Shown here piece by piece: positions 33,196-42,610 of a DNA stretch of 63,271 nucleotides. The stretch is from an uncultured Corynebacterium sp. (lineage in GTDB: Bacteria > Actinomycetota > Actinomycetes > Mycobacteriales > Mycobacteriaceae), in NCBI RefSeq assembly GCF_902489365.1, contig NZ_CABTZR010000005.1:1-63271 (forward strand). Reading direction: 5' to 3'. The position numbers and the translations under genes were made by a program. Within the stretch, counting starts at the first letter, position 1; every line of letters begins with the position of its first letter. Below the pieces are notes generated by a model that was not told the origin of the DNA, made no database searches, and saw only the letters and a program-made list of their open reading frames with translations.

Positions 33196-34359
33196 CTACT
33201 TGGTAACTCGAACCTCAGCCTTGGCGCCCTCCACGGCTTCCAGGCCCTGCTCTTCTGCCAGGCGCATTGCCTCTTCGATGAGCGTTTCCACGATCTTGGA
33301 TTCGGGAACGGTCTTGATGACCTCACCCTTGACAAAGATCTGGCCCTTGCCGTTACCGGAGGCCACTCCAAGATCGGCGTCGCGGGCCTCGCCCGGACCG
33401 TTCACCACGCAGCCCATGACGGCCACGCGCAGCGGGAACTCCATGCCGTCGAGGCCTTCGGTGACCTCGTTAGCCAGCTTGTAGACGTCCACCTGTGCAC
33501 GACCACAGGACGGGCAGGAGACAATCTCCAGCTTGCGCGGGCGCAAATTGAGGGACTGCAGAATCTGGTCGCCGACCTTGATCTCCTCGACCGGGTCCGC
33601 AGACAAGGACACGCGGATGGTGTCACCGATGCCCTCGGCGAGAAGGGCGCCGAAAGCCACGGATGACTTGATGGTGCCCTGGAATGCCGGGCCGGCCTCG
33701 GTAACACCGAGGTGCAGCGGGTAGTCACACTGAGCGGCGAGCTGGCGGTAGGCCTCCACCATGACCACCGGGTCATTGTGCTTGACGGAAATGGCGATAT
33801 CGCCGTAGCCGTGCTCCTCGAAGAGGCCAGCCTCCCACAGTGCAGACTCGACGAGAGCCTCCGGGGTGGCCTTGCCGTACTTTTCCATGATGCGCTTGTC
33901 CAAAGAACCGGCGTTGACACCAATGCGAATCGGAATGCCAGCATCGCCGGCGGCCTTCGCAACTTCCTTGACGCGGCCATCGAATTCCTTGATGTTGCCC
34001 GGGTTGACGCGCACTGCCGCGCAGCCGGCATCGATGGCGGCAAAGATGTACTTGGGCTGGAAGTGGATGTCGGCGATCACCGGGATCGGGGACTTCTTGG
34101 CAATCGCTGGCAAAGCCTCCGCGTCCACCGTCTTCGGGCAGGCCACGCGAACAATATCGCAGCCGCTGGCAGTCAGCTGGGCAATCTGCTGAAGGGTGGC
34201 GTTGACGTCGTGCGTCTTCGTCGTGGTCATCGACTGCACGGAAATGGGGTGATCAGAGCCCACGCCCACCTGACCAACCATGAGCTGGCGCGTCTTGCGG
34301 CGCGGCGCCAAGGTAGGAGGTGGGCCGTCGGGGATTCCAAGACCAATAGGGGTCGACAT
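33196..34359 (-). CDS. ispG: 4-hydroxy-3-methylbut-2-enyl diphosphate synthase (GcpE)
   Basis: The 387-residue iron-sulfur enzyme carries out the penultimate step of the MEP isoprenoid pathway. It begins IGLGIPDGPPPTLAPRRKTRQLMVGQVGVGSDHPISVQSMTTT and has the C-terminal cluster motif CPSCGRAQVD with the third ligand in GCVVNGPGE. AAGGAG precedes the start. A TAGAGT -10-like box at 34394-34399 on the minus strand suggests its own promoter in addition to read-through from dxr and the protease gene. Confidence 0.97.
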   Translation of the reverse strand: MSTPIGLGIPDGPPPTLAPRRKTRQLMVGQVGVGSDHPISVQSMTTTKTHDVNATLQQIAQLTASGCDIVRVACPKTVDAEALPAIAKKSPIPVIADIHFQPKYIFAAIDAGCAAVRVNPGNIKEFDGRVKEVAKAAGDAGIPIRIGVNAGSLDKRIMEKYGKATPEALVESALWEAGLFEEHGYGDIAISVKHNDPVVMVEAYRQLAAQCDYPLHLGVTEAGPAFQGTIKSSVAFGALLAEGIGDTIRVSLSADPVEEIKVGDQILQSLNLRPRKLEIVSCPSCGRAQVDVYKLANEVTEGLDGMEFPLRVAVMGCVVNGPGEARDADLGVASGNGKGQIFVKGEVIKTVPESKIVETLIEEAMRLAEEQGLEAVEGAKAEVRVTK

Positions 34360-34393
34360 GTGCGCTCCTTGCTAATTGGGGTTTAACGCCCCC

Positions 34394-34399
34394 ACTCTA
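34394..34399 (-). promoter_or_regulatory. -10 box upstream of ispG
   Basis: TAGAGT on the minus strand lies about 35 nt before the ispG start, with an AAGGAG ribosome binding site in between. Confidence 0.45.
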
Positions 34400-34423
34400 G
34401 CACCGCACGGGGCAGCAGGATCG

Positions 34424-35632
34424 CTAGCCAAATAGCCGAATCGGGTTGACCACATCCGCAATCATGATGAGCGCGCCCACCGCCATGAGGAGGAAAGCCA
34501 GCACATAGGTAATTGGCATGAGCTTGGTATAGTCTGCCGGCCCCTTCGGCTCCTTACCCATGAGGCGGCGCAGAGCATCGCGGATCTTTTCATAGATGAT
34601 GACGGCGATGTGACCGCCATCAAAAGGCGGCAACGGGATGAGGTTAAACAGCGCGAGGAAGAAGTTGAGGGTGGCCAACATCATAAAGAAGGAAGACCAC
34701 AGGCTGCGCTCCACTAGTTCGCCGCCTACGCGGGAAGCACCCACCACGGACATCGGCCCGTTGACATCGCGCTCCTGCCCGAAGATGGAAGCCACCACAC
34801 CTGGAATCTTTGCGGGGAACTGGGCGATTCCTTGCACCGTAGCGTCCAGAACGAAGCCCGTGTACCGGGCAGTCGCTGGGAAGGCATCGACGAAGGAGTA
34901 GGTCTCCCTAATATCGATAATCTGATTGGTCATGCCAATGGCACCGACCTCCACCAGCTGACCCTCAGCGTTGAGGCGAGTCACGGTGGCCAGGGGAATG
35001 TCGAAATCGCGTGGTGCGCCATCGCGCTCCACTGTGAGGGTGACGGTTTCGCCGGGGTGGGTCATAACGGTGTCGCGAAGCTGGGCGAAGGAATCCATAG
35101 TTTCACCGTTGAGCGCTAGAACAATGTCCCCTGGTTCCACTCCCGCTTCACCTGCCGGGCCCTTCCCTTGGCAGGGCTCGAGATCACCGTTGGAATTCTG
35201 ATTCGCCGCGCAAGACACTTCACCGACGCGCGGACGGACATCCGCATCTGGGTTGGGCAGGCCCGAGGTCATGGCGATGAGCAGCAGAATAATGAATCCC
35301 AAGAGGAGGTTGACCGTGATTCCACCAGCCAGCACGATGATGCGTTGCCATGCCGGCTTCTTGTACATGGCGTAGGGCTCTTCCTCCTCGGTGAGGAACT
35401 CATCCTGCACGGTCATGCCCGCGATATCGCAGAAGCCGCCCACTGGGAACGCCGCGAGGCCATATTCGGTATGGCCTCGCGTAAAGGACGCTATGCGGGG
35501 TCCGAAGCCGATGAAGTAGCGCCGCACTCGCATCCCGAAGGCACGGGCGGTGAACATGTGGCCTGCCTCGTGTAGGGCAACAGTGATGCCGATCCCCAAA
35601 GCGAAGAGGATAATACCGAGGACATTTGCCAT
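34424..35632 (-). CDS. rip: Site-2 protease (M50, RseP/Rip1-like)
   Basis: The 402-residue intramembrane metalloprotease has the zinc motif HEAGH in the first membrane helix (about residues 21-25). A periplasmic PDZ domain (about residues 130-260, with GEAGVEPGDIVLALNGETM) follows, then the second catalytic motif NLIPLPPFDGG near the C-terminus. Rip1-type proteases cut anti-sigma factors and control envelope lipid composition in mycobacteria. It lies 15 bp behind dxr, a conserved dxr-rip-ispG arrangement. The symbol follows mycobacterial naming. Confidence 0.93.
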   Translation of the reverse strand: MANVLGIILFALGIGITVALHEAGHMFTARAFGMRVRRYFIGFGPRIASFTRGHTEYGLAAFPVGGFCDIAGMTVQDEFLTEEEEPYAMYKKPAWQRIIVLAGGITVNLLLGFIILLLIAMTSGLPNPDADVRPRVGEVSCAANQNSNGDLEPCQGKGPAGEAGVEPGDIVLALNGETMDSFAQLRDTVMTHPGETVTLTVERDGAPRDFDIPLATVTRLNAEGQLVEVGAIGMTNQIIDIRETYSFVDAFPATARYTGFVLDATVQGIAQFPAKIPGVVASIFGQERDVNGPMSVVGASRVGGELVERSLWSSFFMMLATLNFFLALFNLIPLPPFDGGHIAVIIYEKIRDALRRLMGKEPKGPADYTKLMPITYVLAFLLMAVGALIMIADVVNPIRLFG

Positions 35633-35647
35633 AAACTCTGAGGCTTT

Positions 35648-36814
35648 CTAACGAGCGAGCGAATCCACCAGCGCGTTCGCGCGACGGCGGGCCTCACCCT
35701 CCACGGCGAGGACATCATCGACGCTAGAGGGTACACCAGCGAACTCCGAGGCCTGACCCACGACGTGGCTAACCACGTCAACAATTTCCGGGAAGTGGAT
35801 GCGGCCCGCCAAGAAAGCTGCCGCGGCCTCCTCGTTCGCAGCGTTGTACACGGCAGCATGCGTGCCTCCGGCAGCGGCTACCTCCCGGGCAAGGCGAACG
35901 GCTGGGAAGGCTTCGTCATCGAGCGGCTCGAAGCGCCAATCATGTGCGGTGGAAAAGTCCAACGCTGGCTGAGCACCCGGCACTCTGTGCGGCCAGTCCA
36001 GCGCCAAGGAGATCGGCAGCTTCATCGACGGCGGCGAGCATTGTGCAATCGTGCAACCATCGGTGAAGGTGGCCATGGAATGCACGATGGATTGGGGGTG
36101 GACGGTGACGTCAATGAGGTCCGGGGGGACGTCGAAAAGCAGCGTCGCCTCGATGAGCTCCAGGCCCTTATTCACCAATGTCGCCGAATTCAGGGTGTTC
36201 ATCTGCCCCATCGACCACGTCGGGTGTTGCGCTGCTTGCTGCGGGGTGACATCCCACATCTCCTCGCGGGTCCACCCACGGAAAGGACCACCAGAGGCAG
36301 TAAGAACGAGGCGCTCAAGCTCCACACCGCTGCCCGCGCGTAGGCACTGCGCCATGGCGGAATGCTCGGAATCCACCGGAATGATCTGCCCCTCCCCCGC
36401 CAAGCGAGTGACGATGGAGCCGCCGGCGACGAGAGATTCTTTGTTCGCCAACGCCAACAGCTCGCCCTTCTCCAAAGTGGCGATGGTGGATGCCAAGCCC
36501 ATGGATCCAACGAGCGCGTTGAGAACCTTATCCGCATCGATGGCCTTGACAAGTTCTTCTGCGGAGTCTGGGCCCGACAGCACAGCGCCGCCGAGGGCCT
36601 CGGAGACGGTGCGTGCCGCATCGGGCTTGGCGACGGCCACGTGGTCAAACGAAAGGTTGAGGGCACGAGCCTGCTCGATAATAAGCTGCGGGTTGGAACC
36701 GCCGGCGGCAATGCCCACGACCGTGAACTTATCCGGATTATCTGCGATAACGTCCAGAGCTTGGGTGCCGATCGAGCCAGTAGAGCCGAGAATCAGAATG
36801 CGTTGGGTACTCAC
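35648..36814 (-). CDS. dxr: 1-deoxy-D-xylulose 5-phosphate reductoisomerase
   Basis: The 388-residue NADPH enzyme makes MEP, the committed isoprenoid intermediate. It opens with ILILGSTGSIGTQALDVI (NADP-binding) and shows LANKESLVAGG, DSEHSAMAQCL, LTASGGPFRGW, HPTWSMGQMNTLNSATLVNKGLE and VHPQSIVHSM. The start codon is GTG at 36814, 7 nt after TAGGGT, suggesting a leaderless mRNA. It heads the dxr-rip-ispG group. Confidence 0.97.
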   Translation of the reverse strand: MSTQRILILGSTGSIGTQALDVIADNPDKFTVVGIAAGGSNPQLIIEQARALNLSFDHVAVAKPDAARTVSEALGGAVLSGPDSAEELVKAIDADKVLNALVGSMGLASTIATLEKGELLALANKESLVAGGSIVTRLAGEGQIIPVDSEHSAMAQCLRAGSGVELERLVLTASGGPFRGWTREEMWDVTPQQAAQHPTWSMGQMNTLNSATLVNKGLELIEATLLFDVPPDLIDVTVHPQSIVHSMATFTDGCTIAQCSPPSMKLPISLALDWPHRVPGAQPALDFSTAHDWRFEPLDDEAFPAVRLAREVAAAGGTHAAVYNAANEEAAAAFLAGRIHFPEIVDVVSHVVGQASEFAGVPSSVDDVLAVEGEARRRANALVDSLAR

Positions 36815-36821
36815 ACTCTCA

Positions 36822-36827
36822 ACCCTA
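36822..36827 (-). promoter_or_regulatory. -10 box of a leaderless dxr promoter
   Basis: TAGGGT on the minus strand lies 7 nt before the GTG start at 36814. Confidence 0.55.
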
Positions 36828-37006
36828 GCCGGTCGACCCTAGTCGGAGTCCCGTGCGCTCCGATAGCGATAGGCGGGGGTGTTTAATCGCGGTTGTCGGC
36901 AGGATCATTTAAACTACTACAGAGAATAACTGGCATTTTTCGTGCGCTCGCTCGACTCAACTAGTTCTAACCAGGGTGAGCTGCATGTACACGCAAAGGA
37001 GAGCAA

Positions 37007-37456
37007 GTGTCTTCCCACAAGCCGGCATCGCAGGTTTTCGACGGCGTATCCACCGATGACGTCCCGTCCGCAGGTTTCGGTTGGTCCCGCATCAGCCGCT
37101 CGGGCGTACAGATCGCCGGCTGGACATCCGTCGTCTTCCTGCTTGCTTATAACTTTGGTAACCACAAGGGCCACGTGGAGACGATTTGGCTTATCGCCTT
37201 GGCAGTCCTTATCGCCCTCGGTTTGGTGATTTACGCCCTGCAGCCGAAGCTCTCCCAGGTGCGCACCCTGACCGCCCGTAACAAGCCGGTAGGCCACGAG
37301 GAGCCGGACTGGGCATACGAGCAGAAGACCGTTCACAACGTCTACGCTTCCCTGACTGATGATGAGCTGCGTGCCCTCAACATCGAGCCCTCCCGCGTTG
37401 CCCACCTTCGTGGTGTGACCGAAGGCCGCCACGCCGCCAAGCCGGTGGCTAACTAA
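37007..37456 (+). CDS. DUF2631 membrane protein
   Basis: The 149-residue protein has two adjacent membrane segments (about residues 36-52 and 59-77, GWTSVVFLLAYNFGNHKGHVETIWLIAL..., joined by a short His-rich loop). A cytoplasmic-type tail follows with DLHNVY-like and SLTDDELRAL elements. It matches the actinobacterial DUF2631 family, usually found next to dxr, as here. The function is unknown. The start is a GTG with AAAGGAGAG upstream. Confidence 0.85.
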   Translation: MSSHKPASQVFDGVSTDDVPSAGFGWSRISRSGVQIAGWTSVVFLLAYNFGNHKGHVETIWLIALAVLIALGLVIYALQPKLSQVRTLTARNKPVGHEEPDWAYEQKTVHNVYASLTDDELRALNIEPSRVAHLRGVTEGRHAAKPVAN

Positions 37457-37475
37457 AAGCCTCTTCGCTTTAACC

Positions 37476-37523
37476 AAAGCTCCCTCTCCGCAGTTCATGT
37501 ATGAATTGCGGAGAGGGAGCTTT
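37476..37523. terminator. Bidirectional terminator after DUF2631 and the ABC permease
   Basis: A 17-bp perfect stem (arms 37476-37492 and 37507-37523, core GCTCCCTCTCCGCA) begins with AAA and ends with TTTGCTTTG. It lies between the convergent DUF2631 and ABC permease genes. Confidence 0.88.
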
Positions 37524-37536
37524 GCTTTGCGCTCAC

Positions 37537-39126
37537 CTAAGTCACGTAGCGGTTGACCACAGCGTAGATTTCCGGTGTCCGCTCCTGCGCTCTGTTTCCG
37601 GCGAAGCGCCAGACACCGGCGTAGACGAGCGCCGGAACCAGCAGAGAAACTATCACAGCGGCGTACAGCAGCCAGCCGCCGCGCTCATAGCTGAGGGCAG
37701 AGACCACGATGCCAGGAAGCGCGGGCACCCACACCAGCAGCATGCCGACAAACGCCGTGAAGAAAGCGCCAGCGGAATAGCCGGACTTATCATTCCACCG
37801 GTTCTGCCCAGGAGCGGACAAGGGATAAGGGTTAAGCACGGTCAGTCCCAAGCCCACCGCCGCCGTGGAGATGAACACGCCTATGGCCACAGCTGTGCTC
37901 AACAAGCCCAAGGTGACGTCATCACTAAAGACAAGAACCACTACAGCAAGCAGCACAAACCCAATCAAGGGAATGGTGACGTGTGCGAGGTGGCGTGCAT
38001 GGAGGATGGTGCGCGGAGCAACCGGTGCCACCATGTGAACCCAATTCGACGGTCCATCAAAGCCATAATCATTAGCCAAGAGCGAAGAGAGCACGATTGC
38101 GCTGAAGCACAGCATGAAATAGGCGGCGAAATCATCGCCCTTCCACAACTGATAGAGCGTCAACACGCCAAACAAAGGCATCATGTAGAGCATGCCTGCT
38201 TGCCGTTTATCACGGGTGAGATAACGCAACGCACGGGTATACTCCATCGCCGCAGGGCTGGAATAAGACCACGCGCCCAACTCCAACTTGGATACGCCCT
38301 TGCCCGTCACCTCGCTGGCTACGTCACCACCCGCTCCCGGATTGCGCATGAGGCCGGCTATCTGACACGACCACACCCAGCCCAGCAGTCCAAGGCTGGC
38401 CACCGCGATGAGCAGTTGGGCTAGGGCGGTGAGGAAGTGGCCGTCGGCAAGCGCGAGCGCCCACCCCACCCCCGCACCAAACGGGGTCCAGGCCATGATG
38501 GCGCCGACTCTATCAAGTGGTGGCAAGGACTCGAGGACGCTCTGCGCTTGCAGCACGCCAAAGACCAGCAGGCCCATCACGACCATCGCCGCGATCTGGG
38601 TGCGGGATTTCTGGGAATCCGCGATGGCAGAAGCCACTTGGCCAAGGCATTCGCCAACAATGATGGTCGTCGCGCACGACAGCACCATGCCCACGACGAA
38701 GGGCACCGCAGCCCACCCGGGTCCTGTCAGGATGAGGAAAATGGTGCCGATGATCGCATACACCAGGGAAAAGACGACCGACATGATGGCACGGGTGGTC
38801 AGCAGGCCGGCAAAGAACAAGCCCGGAAGGACCTCGCGGGGAGTCAGAGGAAGGGCTCCTAAGGTTGTCGGACTCAGTTGGTTCTCCCCCGCCGGCATAA
38901 AAAGAGCGAGGAGAACGTAGATGAGCATGCCGCCCGCCACGCCGACGGTCAGTGCTTGGTAGCCGTGTCCGGGCGTGGTGATATCGGCATATGCCATAGC
39001 TGCGATGGAAAGGAGGCCGATTGCTCCGTAGATCAGCATCATGAGCCCCATCATGAGCGTCGCCGGGTTGGAGGAAACGCTTCGCCACCACAAAGTGCGA
39101 TGAAGGCTGAACAGAGTGGATGTCAT
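37537..39126 (-). CDS. ABC transporter permease (ABC-2 type exporter)
   Basis: The 529-residue protein is strongly hydrophobic with about a dozen predicted membrane helices and no recognisable catalytic motif. It overlaps the ATP-binding protein gene by 4 bp (ATGA), so the two form one exporter. The size and helix number suggest a fused double-length permease. The substrate is unknown; the ATP-binding partner is of the drug/lipid exporter type. Confidence 0.85.
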   Translation of the reverse strand: MTSTLFSLHRTLWWRSVSSNPATLMMGLMMLIYGAIGLLSIAAMAYADITTPGHGYQALTVGVAGGMLIYVLLALFMPAGENQLSPTTLGALPLTPREVLPGLFFAGLLTTRAIMSVVFSLVYAIIGTIFLILTGPGWAAVPFVVGMVLSCATTIIVGECLGQVASAIADSQKSRTQIAAMVVMGLLVFGVLQAQSVLESLPPLDRVGAIMAWTPFGAGVGWALALADGHFLTALAQLLIAVASLGLLGWVWSCQIAGLMRNPGAGGDVASEVTGKGVSKLELGAWSYSSPAAMEYTRALRYLTRDKRQAGMLYMMPLFGVLTLYQLWKGDDFAAYFMLCFSAIVLSSLLANDYGFDGPSNWVHMVAPVAPRTILHARHLAHVTIPLIGFVLLAVVVLVFSDDVTLGLLSTAVAIGVFISTAAVGLGLTVLNPYPLSAPGQNRWNDKSGYSAGAFFTAFVGMLLVWVPALPGIVVSALSYERGGWLLYAAVIVSLLVPALVYAGVWRFAGNRAQERTPEIYAVVNRYVT

Positions 39127-39938
39127 TCGCGCTCACCTGCCGCTGGCGAGCGCAGCCACCCAAACTTCGAGGCATCCAGATCCCGCCCGCCGACGGCAGC
39201 GATAAATAGATCGCTCAGGCTTTGGCCCTGGCGGACATCGTCAACGTGTCCCGCAGTGATGACTTGGCCGCCGTTGATGATGGCGACGTGATCACACAGC
39301 CCCTCGACGAGCTCCATGACGTGGGAGGACAAGATCACCGTGCCGCCGCGCGAGGCATAGGCGCGCAGCATCTGCTGGATGAGGCGCCCGGAGACCGGAT
39401 CCACGGCTTCCAGCGGCTCATCGAGAATGAGCACCTCCGGGTTGTGCAGGACGGCCCCGGCCAGGAGGATCTTTTTGGTCATGCCGGCGGAGTAGTCGGC
39501 GATGCGTTTGTCGGCGGCCTCGGAGAGGGAGAGGGCGTCGAGAAGCTCCTGCGCACGGCGCAGCGACTCGGAGCGTTCCAGTTTGTGAAGGGCACCGAGG
39601 TAATGGAGGTATTCAGCGCCAGTGAGACGGTCAAAGACCGGCGCCCCATCCATGAGCAGCCCCATGGCCTGCTTGGCGGGAATGGGCTCCTCCCACACAT
39701 TGTGACCAGCGATGAAGCTCTGGCCTGAATCGGGGCGCTGGAGACCGCAGGCCATGGTCAGCATCGTGGTCTTGCCCGCGCCATTGGGCCCCACTATCCC
39801 GTAGATGGATCCGCGTGGAACATCCAGGTTGAGGCTATTGACAGCGATCTGAGAACCAAAGGACTTGCGCAGATCGCGCACCGCCAAAGCTTGGCTGCGC
39901 GGATCTGCGGCTAAGTCCTCGCGATAAGGATGAGTCAT
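39123..39938 (-). CDS. ABC transporter ATP-binding protein
   Basis: The 271-residue ATPase has Walker A IVGPNGAGKTTML, a Q-loop region after it, the ABC signature variant YSAGMTKKI, and Walker B VLILDEPLEAVDP with an H-loop SSHVMELVE. It is of the CcmA/DrrA-like exporter class. The start at 39938 (MTHPYREDL) is preferred over one 6 codons upstream because TACCGT lies 8 nt before it. It is cotranslated with the permease. Confidence 0.92.
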   Translation of the reverse strand: MTHPYREDLAADPRSQALAVRDLRKSFGSQIAVNSLNLDVPRGSIYGIVGPNGAGKTTMLTMACGLQRPDSGQSFIAGHNVWEEPIPAKQAMGLLMDGAPVFDRLTGAEYLHYLGALHKLERSESLRRAQELLDALSLSEAADKRIADYSAGMTKKILLAGAVLHNPEVLILDEPLEAVDPVSGRLIQQMLRAYASRGGTVILSSHVMELVEGLCDHVAIINGGQVITAGHVDDVRQGQSLSDLFIAAVGGRDLDASKFGWLRSPAAGERE

Positions 39939-39946
39939 AAGCCTTA

Positions 39947-39952
39947 ACGGTA
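39947..39952 (-). promoter_or_regulatory. -10 box of the ABC exporter promoter
   Basis: TACCGT on the minus strand lies 8 nt before the ATG at 39938. Confidence 0.4.
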
Positions 39953-40015
39953 TCAAGAACCATTAATGCTTTGTTCTCCGGCGAAACTATTGTTAGGAAA
40001 CTGTAAGCAGAGCTC

Positions 40016-41122
40016 TTAAGCGCTCTCGCGCTCGTCGGCGGCGAGCTGGCCACAGGCCGCGGCAATTTCATCGCCCTTGGTATCGCGCACGGTGCACGGC
40101 ACGCCTTGCGCAATGACGCGGCGGACGAACTCGTCCTGACGCGCCTTCGGGGCGGCGTCCCACTCGGAACCCGGCGTGGGGTTGAGCGGAATCACGTTGA
40201 CGTGAACCTTGGAGCCCAGCGCCGCATGGAGCTTCCGGCCCAACATGTCTGCGCGGAAATCCTGATCATTCTTATCGCGGATCAGCGCGTACTCGATGGA
40301 GACGCGGCGGCCAGACTTATCGGCGTAGTACTTAGCGGCATCGAGGACCTCCTCAACCGGCCAGCGGTTGTTCACCGGCACGAGGGTATCGCGCAGCTCA
40401 TCGTCCGGGGTGTGCAGGGAGACGGCGAGGGTGCAGGACAAATCCTCATCTGCGAGCTTGCGGATGGCCGGGGCCAAGCCGACCGTGGACACCGTGACAT
40501 TGCGCTGGGAAAGGCCGAAACCGTTTAAGTCAGCACCGGTAATCTGGCGCACCGCATGGACCACGCGCTTGTAGTTGGCCAGCGGCTCACCCATACCCAT
40601 GAAAACAACGTTGCTTAAGCGCCCCCCTTCCTCTTCCATGAGGCGAGCAGCGTGCCTAAACTGCTCCACGATTTCCGCGGTGGACAGGTTGCGGTCCAAC
40701 CCGCCCTGGCCGGTAGCGCAGAACGGGCAGGCCATGCCGCAGCCAGCCTGGGAAGAGATACACAGGGTGGCGCGCCCTGGGTAGCGCATGAGCACGGACT
40801 CCAGCAGCGTGCCGTCGTGCAAACGCCACAGGGACTTGGTGGTTTCGCCGTCATCGGTGGAAGTCTGACGGATGGGTTGCATGAGCGTGGGGAACAAACG
40901 CTCCTGAACTGCCTCGCGGGAGGCAGCCGGGATATCCGTCATCTCGGAGACATCAGCGGTGTGGTGGACGTAGTAGTGCTTGGCCAGCTGCTTTGCCCGG
41001 AACTTGGGCAGCCCAAGTTCCGCGAGCGCCTCAATGCGCTCGGCCTCGGTCAGGTCCGCGAAGTGCTTCGGGGGTAACCCGCGGCGCGGAGCGGAGAAAT
41101 TCAGTTTCAGTGGTTCAGCCAT
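40016..41122 (-). CDS. rlmN: Dual-specificity rRNA/tRNA (adenine-C2) methyltransferase RlmN
   Basis: The 368-residue radical SAM enzyme methylates A2503 of 23S rRNA and A37 of some tRNAs. The radical SAM cluster motif is in CGMACPFCATG. SNVVFMGMGEPLANY, VSLHTPDDELRDTLVPVN and a C-terminal IAAACGQLA Cys that acts as the second catalytic cysteine are also present. The start at 41122 (MAEPLKLNF) is chosen by family alignment; no good ribosome binding site is seen, and a TAATGT -10-like box lies about 30 nt upstream. Confidence 0.95.
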   Translation of the reverse strand: MAEPLKLNFSAPRRGLPPKHFADLTEAERIEALAELGLPKFRAKQLAKHYYVHHTADVSEMTDIPAASREAVQERLFPTLMQPIRQTSTDDGETTKSLWRLHDGTLLESVLMRYPGRATLCISSQAGCGMACPFCATGQGGLDRNLSTAEIVEQFRHAARLMEEEGGRLSNVVFMGMGEPLANYKRVVHAVRQITGADLNGFGLSQRNVTVSTVGLAPAIRKLADEDLSCTLAVSLHTPDDELRDTLVPVNNRWPVEEVLDAAKYYADKSGRRVSIEYALIRDKNDQDFRADMLGRKLHAALGSKVHVNVIPLNPTPGSEWDAAPKARQDEFVRRVIAQGVPCTVRDTKGDEIAAACGQLAADERESA

Positions 41123-41215
41123 GGTAGAGCCCATTTTCCACGTTTTTGGCCACATTATCCAATCTAAGCTCTGCTGGAGTGGCGAAAGTGACATCTCAAC
41201 CTATTTAATAGATGC

Positions 41216-41620
41216 ATGACGAATCCAGAAAACTCCCCTGAGGAATTCCGCACCACCGCGCCGGCCGACGAGCCGCTGACTGATTACACCGCGGAAGCCC
41301 CCGCCACCGAAGGCTCGGTAGAGCCAGTTCCAACCACGCCGAATAATGAGAACAAGAATGATGGCAAGGTGAAGGGCTCCTTCGCCGCCAGCACGTGGAT
41401 TGCCCTCATCGTAGGCTTCCTGCTGCTCATCGTCCTTATCATCTTCATCCTGCAGAACCAGCACCAAGTACCGCTGAACTTCCTTAACTGGTCAGTGCAG
41501 TTCCCCGCCGGTGTCACCTACCTCATCTGCGCCATTGCCGGCGCGCTCATTATGGCCCTGGTGGGCGGCTGGCGCATGTTCGAGTTGCGCCGCCAGGTAC
41601 GCAAGCAAGCGCGCCGCTAA
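41216..41620 (+). CDS. LapA domain (DUF1049) membrane protein
   Basis: The 134-residue protein has an acidic Pro/Thr-rich N-terminus (about residues 1-50). It is followed by a LapA-type pair of membrane helices (LIVGFLLLIVLIIFILQNQHQVPLNFLNW, then YLICAIAGALIMALVGG) and a basic RRQVRKQARR tail. LapA proteins are linked to lipopolysaccharide assembly in Gram-negatives, but the role in corynebacteria is unknown. It converges on cdsA with a 3-bp gap. Confidence 0.85.
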   Translation: MTNPENSPEEFRTTAPADEPLTDYTAEAPATEGSVEPVPTTPNNENKNDGKVKGSFAASTWIALIVGFLLLIVLIIFILQNQHQVPLNFLNWSVQFPAGVTYLICAIAGALIMALVGGWRMFELRRQVRKQARR

Positions 41621-41623
41621 GAC

Positions 41624-42502
41624 CTACGGCGCCAGGGTGGTCAGGAAGCTCATTGCCACCCACGTGACCATCGCGGATGGCAGCATGCCATCCAGGCGGT
41701 CCATGATGCCGCCGTGACCGGGCAGCAAGGCAGACATATCCTTGATGCCCAATTCTCGCTTAAACTGAGACTCCACCAAGTCACCGAGGGTGGCGCAGAA
41801 AACGAGCCCGAGGCCCATGAGCGCACCCACCCATGGTGTGTGGTGCAGCAGGAACGCGAAACTCAATGCACCGGTTATGGTGCCGAAAACTACCGAGCCG
41901 GCAAAGCCCTCCCACGACTTCTTGGGGCTCACCGCGGGAGCCATGGGGTGCGAGCCAAACATCACGCCGGCGATGAAACCACCGGTGTCTGAGGCGACGA
42001 CGCACAGCATAAACACGACAATCGACGCCGCCCCCGAGGCAAAGGGGGTCTCCACCCGCGAAAGCATCGCGGCAAAGGTGCCAAAAAGTGGGATCCAGGT
42101 GAGAACGAAAATACCCACGGACATATCGCGCAGATAGTTGATCGGGGGGCGGTGTCTGCCGTTGTGAAAGAGGCGGCCGAACATGAGCGCCAAGACCGCA
42201 ACCACATAAACCGCGACGAGGCCGGAGGCATTGAGGAACCACGAGACCCACACCATGGCTTGGCCCAAGACGATGAGCAACGTCCGCGGGACGTAGTAGG
42301 AGTGTTCCCGCAGCCTGGTAAGGACCTCCCACATGGCTAGACCCAGCGCTGTGGCTACGACGAGGTACCACACAAGGGGCCCGGCCCACACCGCAAAGAC
42401 AACGAGCGCACCCAAACCAACACCAACGGCAATCGCCGCGGGCATGTCTCGACCCGCGGAGTTTTTGGGTTTGGGCATTCGGCTCGAGTGCTCAGTGCTC
42501 AC
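41624..42502 (-). CDS. cdsA: Phosphatidate cytidylyltransferase
   Basis: The 292-residue membrane enzyme makes CDP-diacylglycerol, the precursor of phosphatidylglycerol, cardiolipin and phosphatidylinositol. About eight membrane helices precede the family signature (SQFKRELGIKDMSALLPGHGG followed by MDRLDGML). The start is a GTG with GAGGAG upstream. It follows frr, as in many bacteria, separated by a terminator-like hairpin. Confidence 0.95.
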   Translation of the reverse strand: MSTEHSSRMPKPKNSAGRDMPAAIAVGVGLGALVVFAVWAGPLVWYLVVATALGLAMWEVLTRLREHSYYVPRTLLIVLGQAMVWVSWFLNASGLVAVYVVAVLALMFGRLFHNGRHRPPINYLRDMSVGIFVLTWIPLFGTFAAMLSRVETPFASGAASIVVFMLCVVASDTGGFIAGVMFGSHPMAPAVSPKKSWEGFAGSVVFGTITGALSFAFLLHHTPWVGALMGLGLVFCATLGDLVESQFKRELGIKDMSALLPGHGGIMDRLDGMLPSAMVTWVAMSFLTTLAP

Positions 42503-42552
42503 GCGTGCTCCTCATTCAATCGTGGGGTAAGTCAAGGTCTACACAGAAAAGA

Positions 42553-42583
42553 CCGCCGTGCTGGTCGGTGCCTGGCGCGGCGG
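42553..42583 (-). terminator. Terminator between frr and cdsA
   Basis: On the minus strand CCGCCG and CGGCGG pair and are followed by TC and TTTTC. It lies downstream of frr, so cdsA would need read-through or its own promoter. Confidence 0.55.
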
Positions 42584-42610
42584 CAAGTCAAAACTCTGTG
42601 AGCGCGGAGG